The notes beneath the pieces are model-generated. The model was given only the letters and a program-made list of their open reading frames with translations, was not told where the DNA came from and made no database searches. From contig SFTJ01000033.1 of NCBI GenBank assembly GCA_004563195.1, forward strand, positions 14,359-78,358: 64,000 nucleotides of DNA, written 5' to 3'. Below are positions 23,817 through 32,727 of this stretch, piece by piece. The DNA comes from a bacterium (GTDB lineage: Bacteria; Bacteroidota; Bacteroidia; Bacteroidales; Muribaculaceae). Both the position numbers and the translations under genes were made by a program. The number at the start of each line of letters is the position of its first letter. Position 1 is the stretch's first letter.

Positions 23817-25523
23817 ATGGGTGTTATATCAACGAAGAATATCAAGGGCGATTTGACGGGCGGTCTTACTGCAGGCATTGTGGCATTACCGTTGGCGTTG
23901 GCTTTTGGTATACAAGCCTTTGGCGGAATCAACGACCCTTCGGCAGCCAGTATGGGTGCATTGGCGGGTCTTGTGGGAGCAACTCTGCTCGGATTTTTCG
24001 CAGCAATGTTTGGCGGCACACCGTCGCAGATAAGCGGTCCTACGGGACCAATGACCGTAATCACAGCCGGACTGGTGAGCGGTGCGTGGGCATCGTCGAG
24101 CGGCAATATCTCGGCAGTGCTCATCACTATGTCGCTGGCAGGTATGTTCTGCGGTCTGTTTCAGATTTTATTCGGAATTATCAAGATTGGTAAATATGTG
24201 CGCTACATACCCTATCCCGTGCTTTCGGGTTTCATGAGTGGTATTGGTGTAATCATCATTTTGCAACAGATATATCCACTTTTCGGTCTCAAATCGCCGG
24301 TGCTTTTGGTGGATATGATAGTGAAATTCCCCGAAATAGTGTCGCAAGGCTTCTCGTATGAAGCATTGGCACTTGGTGTTGCCACTATTGCCATCATCTA
24401 TCTGTTGCCGTTGGTGCCCAAGACCAAGGGCATACCGGTCACACTTGTGGCTCTCGTGGTGGTGACTTTGGCTTCGCTGCCTCTCGGCCTCGACGACAAG
24501 ATGATTATTGGCAATATCCCCACCGGATTGCCTATGCCTTTCTTTGCCAACGCAAGTGTGGAATTGGCAGGCATCGACTGGCTTACCGTTCTCAAGCAAT
24601 CAGTAATTCCGGGCCTCACTTTGGCAGGTCTCGGTAGCATCGACACCCTCCTCACATCGGTTGTGGCCGATAATATAACCAAAACCAAGCATAATAGCAA
24701 TCAAGAACTTATAGGACAAGGTGTGGGTAATGCAGTGGCAGGTTTGTTCTGCGGACTTGCCGGCGCCGGCGCCACCATGCGTACTGTGGTAAATGTTCGC
24801 TCGGGTGGTCGCACCAAGTTGAGCGGTATGATTCACGCTCTCTTGCTGCTTGCCATCTTGCTTGGACTCGGCTCGCTCGTTAAGCACGTGCCATTGTCGG
24901 TGCTCGCAGGTATCTTGATTACCGTGGGTTGGGGCATCATCGACTTCCGCGGCTTCCGCGACTTGCACAAGATTCCGCGCGACGACTCGTTTGTGCTTAT
25001 CGTGGTGTTCCTCACCACCGTGTTTGTCGACCTCCTTACAGCCGTAGGTATAGGTATGGTGATAGCTTGTGTGCTCTTTATGAAGCGCGCCAGCGACCTC
25101 GTGGAAAGCCAATACAATTCGCACGAAATGGATAAGTTCGACAAGGAGAATCCGTGGTCGGACGAAGGTGGCATGCCCGATAAGGTTAAGCACAAAATCT
25201 ATGTTCAGCGTCTCAACGGCCCTGTGTTCTTCGGTTCGGTAACCGGATTCAAGAAGGTGATGGAAGATGTTCCTGCCGATGCTCGCATCGTGATTATTCG
25301 CATGAAGAATGTTCCTTCGCTCGACCAGTCGGGACTTTATGCTATGGAAACAGCCATCAAGGAACTCAAGGATCGCGGCGTGAAGGTGCTGATGACCATC
25401 ATTCAGCCTCAGCCTATGTATATGCTCAGATCGATGAATGTGATTCCCGACCTCGTGCCCGAAGATTGCATATTCAAGACCTTCGAGGATTGTACTTCTT
25501 ATCTGCGCGAAACTCTCGAATAA
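23817..25523 (+). CDS. SulP-family inorganic anion permease with STAS domain
   Basis: 568 residues, inner-membrane secondary transporter. The N-terminal amphipathic segment and GGLTAGIVALPLALAFG (about residues 15-31) form the sulphate-transporter signature. About 12-14 hydrophobic segments follow to about residue 430, with the conserved SGPTGPMTV loop, then a soluble STAS domain (about 450-555, with PSLDQSGLYAM near the usual regulatory loop). Substrate may be sulphate, bicarbonate or another anion; sequence alone does not separate them. The gene is divergent from the terminase-like gene and ends in a strong terminator, so it is a single unit unrelated to its phage-like neighbours. Confidence 0.93.
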   Translation: MGVISTKNIKGDLTGGLTAGIVALPLALAFGIQAFGGINDPSAASMGALAGLVGATLLGFFAAMFGGTPSQISGPTGPMTVITAGLVSGAWASSSGNISAVLITMSLAGMFCGLFQILFGIIKIGKYVRYIPYPVLSGFMSGIGVIIILQQIYPLFGLKSPVLLVDMIVKFPEIVSQGFSYEALALGVATIAIIYLLPLVPKTKGIPVTLVALVVVTLASLPLGLDDKMIIGNIPTGLPMPFFANASVELAGIDWLTVLKQSVIPGLTLAGLGSIDTLLTSVVADNITKTKHNSNQELIGQGVGNAVAGLFCGLAGAGATMRTVVNVRSGGRTKLSGMIHALLLLAILLGLGSLVKHVPLSVLAGILITVGWGIIDFRGFRDLHKIPRDDSFVLIVVFLTTVFVDLLTAVGIGMVIACVLFMKRASDLVESQYNSHEMDKFDKENPWSDEGGMPDKVKHKIYVQRLNGPVFFGSVTGFKKVMEDVPADARIVIIRMKNVPSLDQSGLYAMETAIKELKDRGVKVLMTIIQPQPMYMLRSMNVIPDLVPEDCIFKTFEDCTSYLRETLE

Positions 25524-25562
25524 TTGGCATCATAATTATCTATATATCACATATTTTTACGG

Positions 25563-25599
25563 ATGCGAGCGTCGCCTGTCGATGTTCGCATTCTTTTTT
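25563..25599 (+). terminator. Intrinsic terminator of the SulP gene
   Basis: ATGCGA (25563-25568) pairs with TCGCAT (25586-25591), extended inwards with two G-T pairs, followed by CTTTTTT. Confidence 0.85.
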
Positions 25600-25651
25600 G
25601 TGTGAATATAATTTGTATATTACAATTGTAAGCAGCAAGCACATAAAAGGC

Positions 25652-25693
25652 AATAAAAAAAAGAAAAAAGGGTAGTCATCACGACCTCCCTTT
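25652..25693 (-). terminator. Terminator-like hairpin downstream of the propeller-like gene
   Basis: On the minus strand AAAGGG...GTC loop GAC...CCCTTT with a symmetric 2x2 internal loop, then a long T-rich tail (complement of 25655-25669). About 180 bases after the stop at 25872. Confidence 0.6.
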
Positions 25694-25871
25694 CTCTTAC
25701 ATAATTATCTATAAAACAACTTTTTTTAAACCAAATTGTCTTGGAATCTTTTAACTATATGCAAATTTAATACTAACGATTGGATATACAAAATAATTCT
25801 CAAAATAATTTGTAGAATTACTTATATTATTTGAATAATTTATGCATAATTCGCATTTGTTTTGGTATTTC

Positions 25872-28373
25872 TTAGCGAGTTATGAGTTTTTTGTCGGTCG
25901 AAGCGTGTATTATGGGTGGCAAAATCAGCGAACCTGCTTTTATTTTGCCATTGGCAATAATGCGCACGCTGTGCAGCATGGGGGTGACGGTGCGCTGATA
26001 CACGGGGTGGAGCGGTGTGCCGGCTATTTGTGCGCTCACTATGCGAAATCCGCATCCGTGGGCTCCGCGAGCGCCGTTGAGTTGCATGGTAATCGGGCTA
26101 CATTCGCCGTCGATGCTCCATGTCACGCCTCGCAAGCCGCTGCCCATCACGCTATGCAGCACTATTGGGTGCGAGTGCCATTGCACGTCGGTAACAGCGT
26201 CGCGACTCTCGTGGCTGAGCAGGACCAGGGTGCCATCGGTGCTCACTGCCACGCTGTTGCCTTGGTGCGCTATGGCTTGACGCAGACATTCGCTTCGCTC
26301 GTAGAAGCGCCCGCTCGACATCAGCACTCGAGTGGTGCCGTCGGCGAGCGATATCCACAATTCGCGCTCGCATTGGTTCCACGCCAAGAGCGATGCCTCG
26401 CAACGGCGCATTTTAAGCGCCGTCACGGCTCCTCGCAGCGCCATAAGGTGGTAGTCGCTGCTCACAAAATAAATGGCGTCGAACGCCTCGCAAGGCAGCG
26501 TAGCGGCGTCGATGGTGATGCGGCTCAGCAGTCGCGACTCGCCGTAGGTGCCTCCTATGGTCTGCGGAAGGGCATAAATGCCGTTACTGCCGAAGATATA
26601 GATGGGATATTTGCCGAACGAATTGCTTGAGATGGGTTTTTGCACCATAGCCAGAGCCACGATGCTGTCGGAGTGCAATGCTTCAATCATAGTGCCCGCA
26701 AAGGGGTTTCCGGCTGTGTTCATCATTATGACGCCCGGGCGGTTTTGTCTGCTGATGCTCTCAGCCGGTGGTGCAAAGCCGGTGGTGCCGGTGTCGGTGA
26801 GCGTGTTTGCCGCGAGCCGATTGGCTACGCATCCTGCTGCATCGGTTTGCGGCAAAGGCATGAGTCGGCTGCTCCAAGTGAGCTTGTTGCCACTGCCTTT
26901 TATGCTTATGCTGATGCTTGTGGCGCGCGCATCGGGGAAAAATATGGCCGGAGATAGCGCTGCCGGCGTGAATGGCAGCGACTCGCGGTGCACTATCACG
27001 CCGCCGCCTTCGCTGCCGGCGATTGTGACCTCGGTGCACACCTCGCAAGCCGTGGCGCTTAGCGACTTGTTGTCGAAATACGAGGCAACGCTCCACGGCA
27101 TGCTTCGAAGCAGTGTTATGCCGCCGCGCATGAGGGTGTTGCCGTTGGTGATGGCGTGGCGATGGGTGACCGATGTTCCCACGCATTGCAGACATCGCTG
27201 CACCACATCGGCATCGAGCGTTCGTGAGTCCTGCACATACTGCAAAGCGGCGGTGCGGAAGCCGTTGAGCAGCGGTTCCGACGACGATGGCGCATTCACA
27301 GCCACCCATTTGCCCTCGCGCAGAGAGGCAAAATCGGTGGTCGACGAAGCCACGCGCCACTTACATTCGGCAAGGCGTGCCATAGTGGCGGCCTCGTATT
27401 GCACCATCGGGGCATTCACCACCAGAGTGTAGGTACGCGACCCCGATACGGTGCTTGTGGCGCAGCGATAGTCCACATCGCCTTGAGGGTCGTAAAACGC
27501 TACGGCATCGGTCACCAATATGTCCACCGATTTCACTATCGAGTCGTAGCGCTCGTCGAAACCGCTCACGGGCGTGATGCCGAGACGATAGGTGGTGAGA
27601 TAGGGCGCAAATGCGTTTATGCCGATGATGCTGCTGCCCGACTGGGCGGCAGTGACATTGAGCGCTTGAGTGCATTTCTTGGCCTCCTCAACGCCGCAAA
27701 GCACAGGAGCGCCAAGCCACAGATAGGAATCGTCGGCAAGACGCACACCGCATCGAGCCCATACGGCGCCATAGTATTTGCCCGATAGCGCCGCTGCGCC
27801 GGCTATGGCTTTCATAGCTGAGCGCATCGATGCCGAGACCTGCTGCACATCGCCGGCAGCCAAGGCACTCCACGAAGTGTATGTATTGCCGAAACTTATG
27901 GCATCCACTTGGCGATATTCGGTCTCCACCTCGGTGGAATGTAGCAGAATGTTTGGCGTGATGGCGGCGGGGTCGATTTGTTTGTAGCCCGACTTGCCAT
28001 AGAGCAAATAGATGCTTCCGTGTTCGGTGGCAATTACCACATATTCGCCAATGCACTGCGCGTGAAGCGGAGAGCTCGGAGCCACTGCCGCTATCGAAGC
28101 CACGGCAGAGTATTCATCGTTGGCGAGAGTTCCGTGGTGATAGATGTTGTTGCCGCGAGAGGTGATAAAATGCGTTGCGTCGTGGCAACGATGAGTTGCC
28201 AGCAGAGATTCATCGCTCAGCAGAGATGTAAGAGCAGGGTAGGGGCCCACAACTTCGAGAGCGCCCTCGCGTTCGCGCAGATTCTTGAGAAGTTTGCTTT
28301 CGCCCGGGCGAGCGCTCTCGCCATTCGAGAGCGCCACAGCGCCCAGAGGCGTGATGCTTAGAGAGTTTTTCAT
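25872..28373 (-). CDS. Large beta-propeller-like protein, possibly phage virion (tail/stabilisation) type
   Basis: 833 residues from ATG 28373 (MKNSLSITPLGA), without signal peptide or membrane helix. The body consists of repeated short beta-strand/turn segments with phrases such as EYVVIATEHGSIYLLY, YPIYIFGSNGIYAL, RELWISLADGTTRVL and DGTLVLLSHESR. This is the style of propeller proteins that cap phage portals or form tail hubs (P22 gp10-like). I do not recognise a precise family. Support for a virion origin is the nearby isolated terminase-like gene on the same strand, the shared MKN(S/T) start, and similar GC-rich codon use by eye. The SulP gene and an inverted repeat pair separate and flank them. 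Confidence 0.6.
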   Translation of the reverse strand: MKNSLSITPLGAVALSNGESARPGESKLLKNLREREGALEVVGPYPALTSLLSDESLLATHRCHDATHFITSRGNNIYHHGTLANDEYSAVASIAAVAPSSPLHAQCIGEYVVIATEHGSIYLLYGKSGYKQIDPAAITPNILLHSTEVETEYRQVDAISFGNTYTSWSALAAGDVQQVSASMRSAMKAIAGAAALSGKYYGAVWARCGVRLADDSYLWLGAPVLCGVEEAKKCTQALNVTAAQSGSSIIGINAFAPYLTTYRLGITPVSGFDERYDSIVKSVDILVTDAVAFYDPQGDVDYRCATSTVSGSRTYTLVVNAPMVQYEAATMARLAECKWRVASSTTDFASLREGKWVAVNAPSSSEPLLNGFRTAALQYVQDSRTLDADVVQRCLQCVGTSVTHRHAITNGNTLMRGGITLLRSMPWSVASYFDNKSLSATACEVCTEVTIAGSEGGGVIVHRESLPFTPAALSPAIFFPDARATSISISIKGSGNKLTWSSRLMPLPQTDAAGCVANRLAANTLTDTGTTGFAPPAESISRQNRPGVIMMNTAGNPFAGTMIEALHSDSIVALAMVQKPISSNSFGKYPIYIFGSNGIYALPQTIGGTYGESRLLSRITIDAATLPCEAFDAIYFVSSDYHLMALRGAVTALKMRRCEASLLAWNQCERELWISLADGTTRVLMSSGRFYERSECLRQAIAHQGNSVAVSTDGTLVLLSHESRDAVTDVQWHSHPIVLHSVMGSGLRGVTWSIDGECSPITMQLNGARGAHGCGFRIVSAQIAGTPLHPVYQRTVTPMLHSVRIIANGKIKAGSLILPPIIHASTDKKLITR

Positions 28374-28529
28374 GGTGATTTCTGTTTTTGGTGCAAATAT
28401 GCACCTCCCACACCCCCTCCGCGTACCCAATTTATCCCATTATCAAAGAAAAATTGATAATAACCGCCACGCATCTTCGGAGAGGCTGATAATCACCTCG
28501 CTTAATCACCCGCAGCCGTCGCAACAGCA

Positions 28530-28787
28530 CGACCTGAAAGGTCGAATGCCCGAGCGTAGCGAGTGGCTCGTAGCCGAGGGTGGAGCAAAGCGTAACCCTC
28601 GGTATCATGACGCCCACCATAATGCGTTTGAAGAACGCGAAAATCGGCTTCCATGGCAACTGATTTCGCGTCCTCCAGACGCTTTTCTTGGGGGGTGACG
28701 GTTTCCCGGGGGTTGCGCTGACGCTTAACCCCCGGCTAAGAGCACTCGGGCTTCGCCCTCGGCATTCAACCTTTCAGGTTGGTTACC
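28530..28787 (-). repeat. Composite palindrome-rich repeat, inverted copy
   Basis: Reverse-orientation counterpart of the cores at 20849-21106 and 21334-21587: it begins CGACCTGAAAGGTCG and ends AACCTTTCAGGTTGGTTACC. The middle part (28620-28690) is more diverged. The copies flank the terminase/SulP/propeller segment as inverted repeats about 7 kb apart. The rest of 28374-28906 holds only sparse module remnants (ATAACCGC at 28440 and 28810) and the protease terminator. Confidence 0.88.
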
Positions 28788-28844
28788 TCCGCGGCTTATA
28801 ATCGCAGCAAATAACCGCATAACTGCCTGCTCGGGGCTTAGTGC

Positions 28845-28880
28845 AAAAAAATCCGCCGAGGACCATAATCTCTCGGCGGA
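28845..28880 (-). terminator. Intrinsic terminator of the C10 protease gene
   Basis: TCCGCCGAG (28852-28860) pairs with CTCGGCGGA (28872-28880). On the minus strand T7 follows. It lies 26 bases after the stop. Confidence 0.9.
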
Positions 28881-28906
28881 CTTTCTATAGATTAAATAGG
28901 TAATTC

Positions 28907-31345
28907 TTATCGTTTAACCACCTTTTGCACTCCGGCGGCGCTGCGGATTACGAGAACGCCGGTGGCATTAACATCACGGATGTCGAAATCTTCGGCATCG
29001 GCGCTGTGGAGCTTGCGACCCTGAACGTCGTAGACGCTAACCACGCCTGTGTGCTCTATAGCATCTGCCTTGATATCTTCGATGCCCGATACGTCGCTGG
29101 TCTTGAAACTTGGACCTGTTAGGATGATATCTTCGCCCGAAGTAGGACGAGCCACCAAACGAAGTTGATATTCCTGACCCAATGGCAAACTTACAGAGTT
29201 GGCGAAGAATTGCACGGTGTAGGTGCTGCCCGCTTCGATTACAAGTGTCTTGGCATCGCTGAGCTGGGTGTATTTGTCGCCTGCTGCATCGTAGGCGTAA
29301 GCAGTAACATTGCCACCAAAGAAACCTTGGCTGCACTTTACATCGGCAGTAAAGTTAACGTTATTGATGTTGAGCACACCGTTGAGCGAGCTGCTTTCGA
29401 TGCTAAGCTTTGTGGCATCGGTAGGAGCCTCGCTTATTGATATAGTCTCGCTGTAAACATTTATGCCATTGCCATTCTGAATCTGAATTTTATAGTCATC
29501 GCCAACGTGACCTTCGGGAATTGTGCCCGAGAAAACGTAGGTGTAAGGCTTTGTAGAAGATATTGCCAAGTAAACGGGATCGCTTTGGTAAACCTGCTGT
29601 GCAAAACGGCCCTCACCCTTAACTATTCTCAATGTTACATCGTTGAGATATTCGCAGTTTTTGCTTTGCAATTCTGCTGCTATCATAAATTCCTGACCTG
29701 CATAGAGCTTAGAAGCAAAAGTCAGACTGTTGACCTTAAGGCTTGCACTGCTCACATCTTCGGGAGTGAGAGTGACACCGGTGCCTGAAGAAACAGCAGT
29801 GATGTATTTTGCACCGCCCGACGGAATAAGTACGGGCAGGTATTCTCCATCATACTGATTGCAAGTCATAGCACGCAATTCATAGGTGCCTGCCGATAGT
29901 TTAAGCAATTCCGATGCCGGTATGAAGTAGGAGTTGTTGCCGTAGATATAAGCCGAGTGGTATGTACTGTAGGAATATTTGCTCTTATCGTAGGTTTTTG
30001 CTTTTACGTCCCAGTATTTGGTCTCGTTGGTGGCTGTGTTGGTAATAGCTACGATGAGAGCCAAGCGGGCATCGGCAAAACTATTCGACTTCATGCCGTA
30101 GTTGCCTGTGCCGAATGGGAATGAAACAGTAGATGCTGAGTTGGAACTGTTGATGGTAGTCAAGCTGCATCCAATGCCTCCGTAAGCCACGAGCTGACCG
30201 AATACATCGGTCGAACCGGCTTGCTTCTTGATGTTGATGATGATGCCTTGCGATTGGTTGAAGCCATCGGCGCTTGAGCTGCCGCCAATGCCTTGGTCGT
30301 TAGGATTGAGCGCAGTGAGCATGAAGTAGCCGTCGCTTGCGCCGCCCCAACCCCAGTTGAAGTGGTAATAACCACCCTGGTTGTAGCCGTCGCAGATGAA
30401 GCAGTGACCGCCGCCGCTGCTTTGGCCGCTGAAGATTACCGGACGAGCCGATGCAAGTTCGTTGTAGATCATATCTTCCCATTCTGCAAATTCATATCCG
30501 TCGCGAGAGTAGTAGCGGATGCTGCGGTCGTAATCGAAGTATTGTATGAGGGCATCCACCACGCGGCTTGTTTGAGTGCCGCTTGCGAGTCCGTAACTCA
30601 TGTCGATGCTTATGCCACAAGCCGACATCAAGGTGGCTACGGCACGATTTTCTGCAGAGGTGCTCGAACTGTTGTAGGTGTCGGTCATGTTAGCCCAGTC
30701 GAATGTGGTGTTGCCAAAGTCCATCGAGAGCGATTGGCTTGAGCCGTTGATTGTGGCGGTGTATGAGTGACTGCCTGCACCTTGTTCCGGCCATTTGTGA
30801 TAATACATCACTTGAGCCATAGCAGTGGCTACACAACCGGTAACGCAACGCTGGGTCTCATTGTATTTCGGGCAAAGATTGTTGTAAGGCGCGCCTTGAT
30901 TCCAACGAGCGGTTACAAGAGTCTTCACCGGAGTGCGGTCGTTGCCGAAATTGGCAGTCTGAGTCTCGGCAAGAGCAGGAGCATTATTATTTATAGCTGT
31001 GCTTATTTCCTGAGCATATTGGCTCAACCACCATTTCAACTCGGGATTGATGTTATTGATGTCGAAATTGCCCTCGTCGCTGTAACCAAGCACCTTGTTG
31101 GCGCAGTCGTCACCTGCCACGATGGTAAATCCGTTGCCTTGATTGAATACGTAGTACAATACATCGCCGTTTTCGGTGGCTGTGTAAGCCAGTTGTGGTT
31201 CGGCTTGTGCGCGAGTAGAGCGTAATACACTATTTTCGCGGCTGAATCGTTTCGCGATGGCTTGTGCCGATGTGGCATCGATTTGCTTTGCGCCTGCCGG
31301 CAGCATAATAGCCATTAAAGCCATTAATAGGGTAAATTTTTTCAT
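28907..31345 (-). CDS. Secreted C10-family cysteine protease (streptopain/SpeB-like) with C-terminal sorting tail
   Basis: 812 residues. A signal peptide (1-19) and an inhibitory propeptide (Spi-like, about 20-135) precede a C10 catalytic domain with the nucleophile Cys171 in TGCVATAMAQ, His314 in GGGHCFICDG and the HFNWGWGG block at 328-335. A long beta-rich region (about 370-740) follows. The last 60 residues (VSVYDVQGRKL..., ending VQKVVKR) look like a type IX secretion sorting domain. The enzyme should be exported and surface-attached or released, degrading host or dietary protein. It is monocistronic with promoter 31467-31474 and a clear terminator. Relatives include Prevotella interpain and Bacteroides fragilis bfp proteases. 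Confidence 0.92.
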   Translation of the reverse strand: MKKFTLLMALMAIMLPAGAKQIDATSAQAIAKRFSRENSVLRSTRAQAEPQLAYTATENGDVLYYVFNQGNGFTIVAGDDCANKVLGYSDEGNFDINNINPELKWWLSQYAQEISTAINNNAPALAETQTANFGNDRTPVKTLVTARWNQGAPYNNLCPKYNETQRCVTGCVATAMAQVMYYHKWPEQGAGSHSYTATINGSSQSLSMDFGNTTFDWANMTDTYNSSSTSAENRAVATLMSACGISIDMSYGLASGTQTSRVVDALIQYFDYDRSIRYYSRDGYEFAEWEDMIYNELASARPVIFSGQSSGGGHCFICDGYNQGGYYHFNWGWGGASDGYFMLTALNPNDQGIGGSSSADGFNQSQGIIINIKKQAGSTDVFGQLVAYGGIGCSLTTINSSNSASTVSFPFGTGNYGMKSNSFADARLALIVAITNTATNETKYWDVKAKTYDKSKYSYSTYHSAYIYGNNSYFIPASELLKLSAGTYELRAMTCNQYDGEYLPVLIPSGGAKYITAVSSGTGVTLTPEDVSSASLKVNSLTFASKLYAGQEFMIAAELQSKNCEYLNDVTLRIVKGEGRFAQQVYQSDPVYLAISSTKPYTYVFSGTIPEGHVGDDYKIQIQNGNGINVYSETISISEAPTDATKLSIESSSLNGVLNINNVNFTADVKCSQGFFGGNVTAYAYDAAGDKYTQLSDAKTLVIEAGSTYTVQFFANSVSLPLGQEYQLRLVARPTSGEDIILTGPSFKTSDVSGIEDIKADAIEHTGVVSVYDVQGRKLHSADAEDFDIRDVNATGVLVIRSAAGVQKVVKR

Positions 31346-31466
31346 ATTTTTATTAGAGTGTTTGATGTTGTTGTCGGGTCTGTTTCATATTATTGGTTTT
31401 ATGTTTTAATTCAGGCTGCTGCGCTTTGTGCACAGGTGCTTGTGCGTCGGCCTTTTTCTTACGGAG

Positions 31467-31474
31467 CAAAGATA
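31467..31474 (-). promoter_or_regulatory. TAnnTTTG promoter element for the C10 protease
   Basis: Minus strand TATCTTTG, giving a leader of about 115 bases. Confidence 0.55.
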
Positions 31475-31605
31475 ATATTATATTTTTAATGTTCATTGAT
31501 TAGTAACGGTTTTTTTGAATTTTTTTCACTCTAATGGTTTTGCAAATCTATGTCTTGCGGTCGCATTTCTATGCATGGACAATTCGTGGTCTCCGACGAG
31601 AATTA

Positions 31606-31645
31606 AGAAAGAGGGATGCCTCACGGAGTCCCTCTTTCTGTTTTG
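31606..31645 (+). terminator. Strong 11-bp hairpin with T-rich tail, no gene upstream
   Basis: AGAAAGAGGGA (31606-31616), 12-base loop, TCCCTCTTTCT (31629-31639), then GTTTTGT. The only plus-strand sequence between the protease promoter and this hairpin is about 130 bases, with no plausible coding frame, so it may end a small RNA. Confidence 0.6.
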
Positions 31646-31784
31646 TCAAATTATTATTGATAATCAATTTACACAAACATTAATTCACGCTGTGCAAAAC
31701 CAGTTGTTAAGTAGATGCGTAGTTACGAGAACTTCCCCAGTTGTCGTAACGTCATCGGTTGTAGTGTCGAGTAGGAAAATAACC

Positions 31785-31895
31785 CTCGCGCATGGGGCTC
31801 TCGGCATTGTGCTGCGCCTCCCGGATGGGGAACGCGCACTTTATGCCACCCCGTGTGGCGGGAGAGGTGCTGTGAGGCACTTGCGCCGTTGCGAG
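31785..31895. ncRNA. Candidate structured RNA, long interrupted rod-like hairpin
   Basis: A GC-rich island inside AT-rich non-coding DNA. Nested pairings lie on one axis: 31785-31789 with 31891-31895 (CTCGC/GCGAG), 31809-31812 with 31877-31880 (GTGC/GCAC), 31818-31823 with 31859-31864 (CTCCCG/CGGGAG) and 31827-31830 with 31849-31852 (GGGG/CCCC). Flanks at 31720-31760 and 31900-31970 are also GC-rich, so the RNA may be about 200-250 bases. No convincing protein is encoded on either strand. The overall shape resembles 6S-type RNAs, but I cannot confirm a family or the strand. RNase P, SRP RNA and tmRNA signatures are absent. Confidence 0.45.
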
Positions 31896-32440
31896 TGTTA
31901 CAGGTGCCGCTTGTTTCGCGTCGAGCCGTGCAATGGTATTGCATCTTGCGGCACATGCAACAGTCGGTGGGTATAAACAACGGGTCTACTCTCTTATCAA
32001 TAAAAATACACCCATTATCGCAGAGTGTCAAAATGTTGCGAATTTTGCTCTTTTGTGATAAAAATTGCGCAATATCTGCAATATTGGCGTTGACATTCGC
32101 AAAGATATAGCATAACGATGGAATTTTGCCAAATCTTGTTGGTTTTAACATTCGGGGCTTTAACTTGTTTTTTTATTTGCTTTTGTTGTCGTACGCCATC
32201 TTGTGCCTCGCAGCGGTGCATACGATGCTTCATATTGTTCTAATCTTCATTATTTGCCGCAATCGAGCCATATCGGCAACCGCGGGTGCGCAACAGGTTA
32301 AATTGTTAATTTGAATTGCCCGTTAACACAAATATTATTAATATAGATGTCAAATAGTAATATTTTTGCGCTTAAAAACGAGTAATCGTAGTAAAGAATT
32401 GCCAATAAGTAAGATTTTTTAACTATTTGGCGGCTGTCAA

Positions 32441-32585
32441 GCGGCTGCGCCGCGGTTATTAGGCAGCTGCGCTGCGGTTAGACGGCATCACCTTGGCGGT
32501 GATGCGGTTAATTTGGCGGCGTTGCCGCGGTTAGATGGCAACTTCGTTGCGGTTAGAAGGCATCACCTTGGCGGTGATGCGGTTA
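32441..32585 (+). repeat. Array of six mini-hairpin modules (clearest example)
   Basis: Units in order: GCGGC-TGC-GCCGC (32441), GCAGC-TGC-GCTGC (32463), GCATCACC-TTGGC-GGTGATGC (32485), GCGGC-GTT-GCCGC (32516), GCAAC-TTC-GTTGC (32538), GCATCACC-TTGGC-GGTGATGC (32560). Each is followed at once by GGTTA and a 2-6 base linker. Stems differ but always pair, and the GC...GC-GGTTA frame is constant. It lies about 140 bases beyond the valS stop. Confidence 0.92.
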
Positions 32586-32658
32586 ATTCCAAAAGAAAAG
32601 AAGGACGCGAATGACCACAAAAATCTGTGAGAAATATAATCCGGCAGCGGGTGACTAT

Positions 32659-32704
32659 AAAAAACACAGCACAAATCTTCACATATTGTGTCGATTTGTG
32701 CTGT
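32659..32704 (-). terminator. Intrinsic terminator of valS
   Basis: ACAGCACAAATC (32666-32677) pairs with GATTTGTGCTGT (32693-32704). On the minus strand GTTTTTT follows. It begins 23 bases after the stop. Confidence 0.9.
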
Positions 32705-32727
32705 ATATACTTTTGTGCTTGTAGCGA

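Noticed and set aside
25466..25675. 69-codon plus-strand frame over the SulP 3' end
   Set aside because: It runs through the SulP terminator hairpin and ends in a lysine-rich A-tract, so it is a chance frame.
31515..31976. 153-codon plus-strand frame over the GC-rich island
   Set aside because: It spans the orphan terminator hairpin and the structured region. The composition is that of a structured RNA, and no protein pattern is seen on either strand.
31720..31990. RNase P RNA, SRP RNA, tmRNA or cobalamin riboswitch
   Set aside because: The conserved signature segments of these RNAs are not present on either strand by eye. Only a 6S-like shape remains possible.
32441..32585. CRISPR array or integron attC array
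   Set aside because: Units are 18-26 bases with variable stems and no constant repeat/unique spacer pattern. No cas genes or integrase are present.
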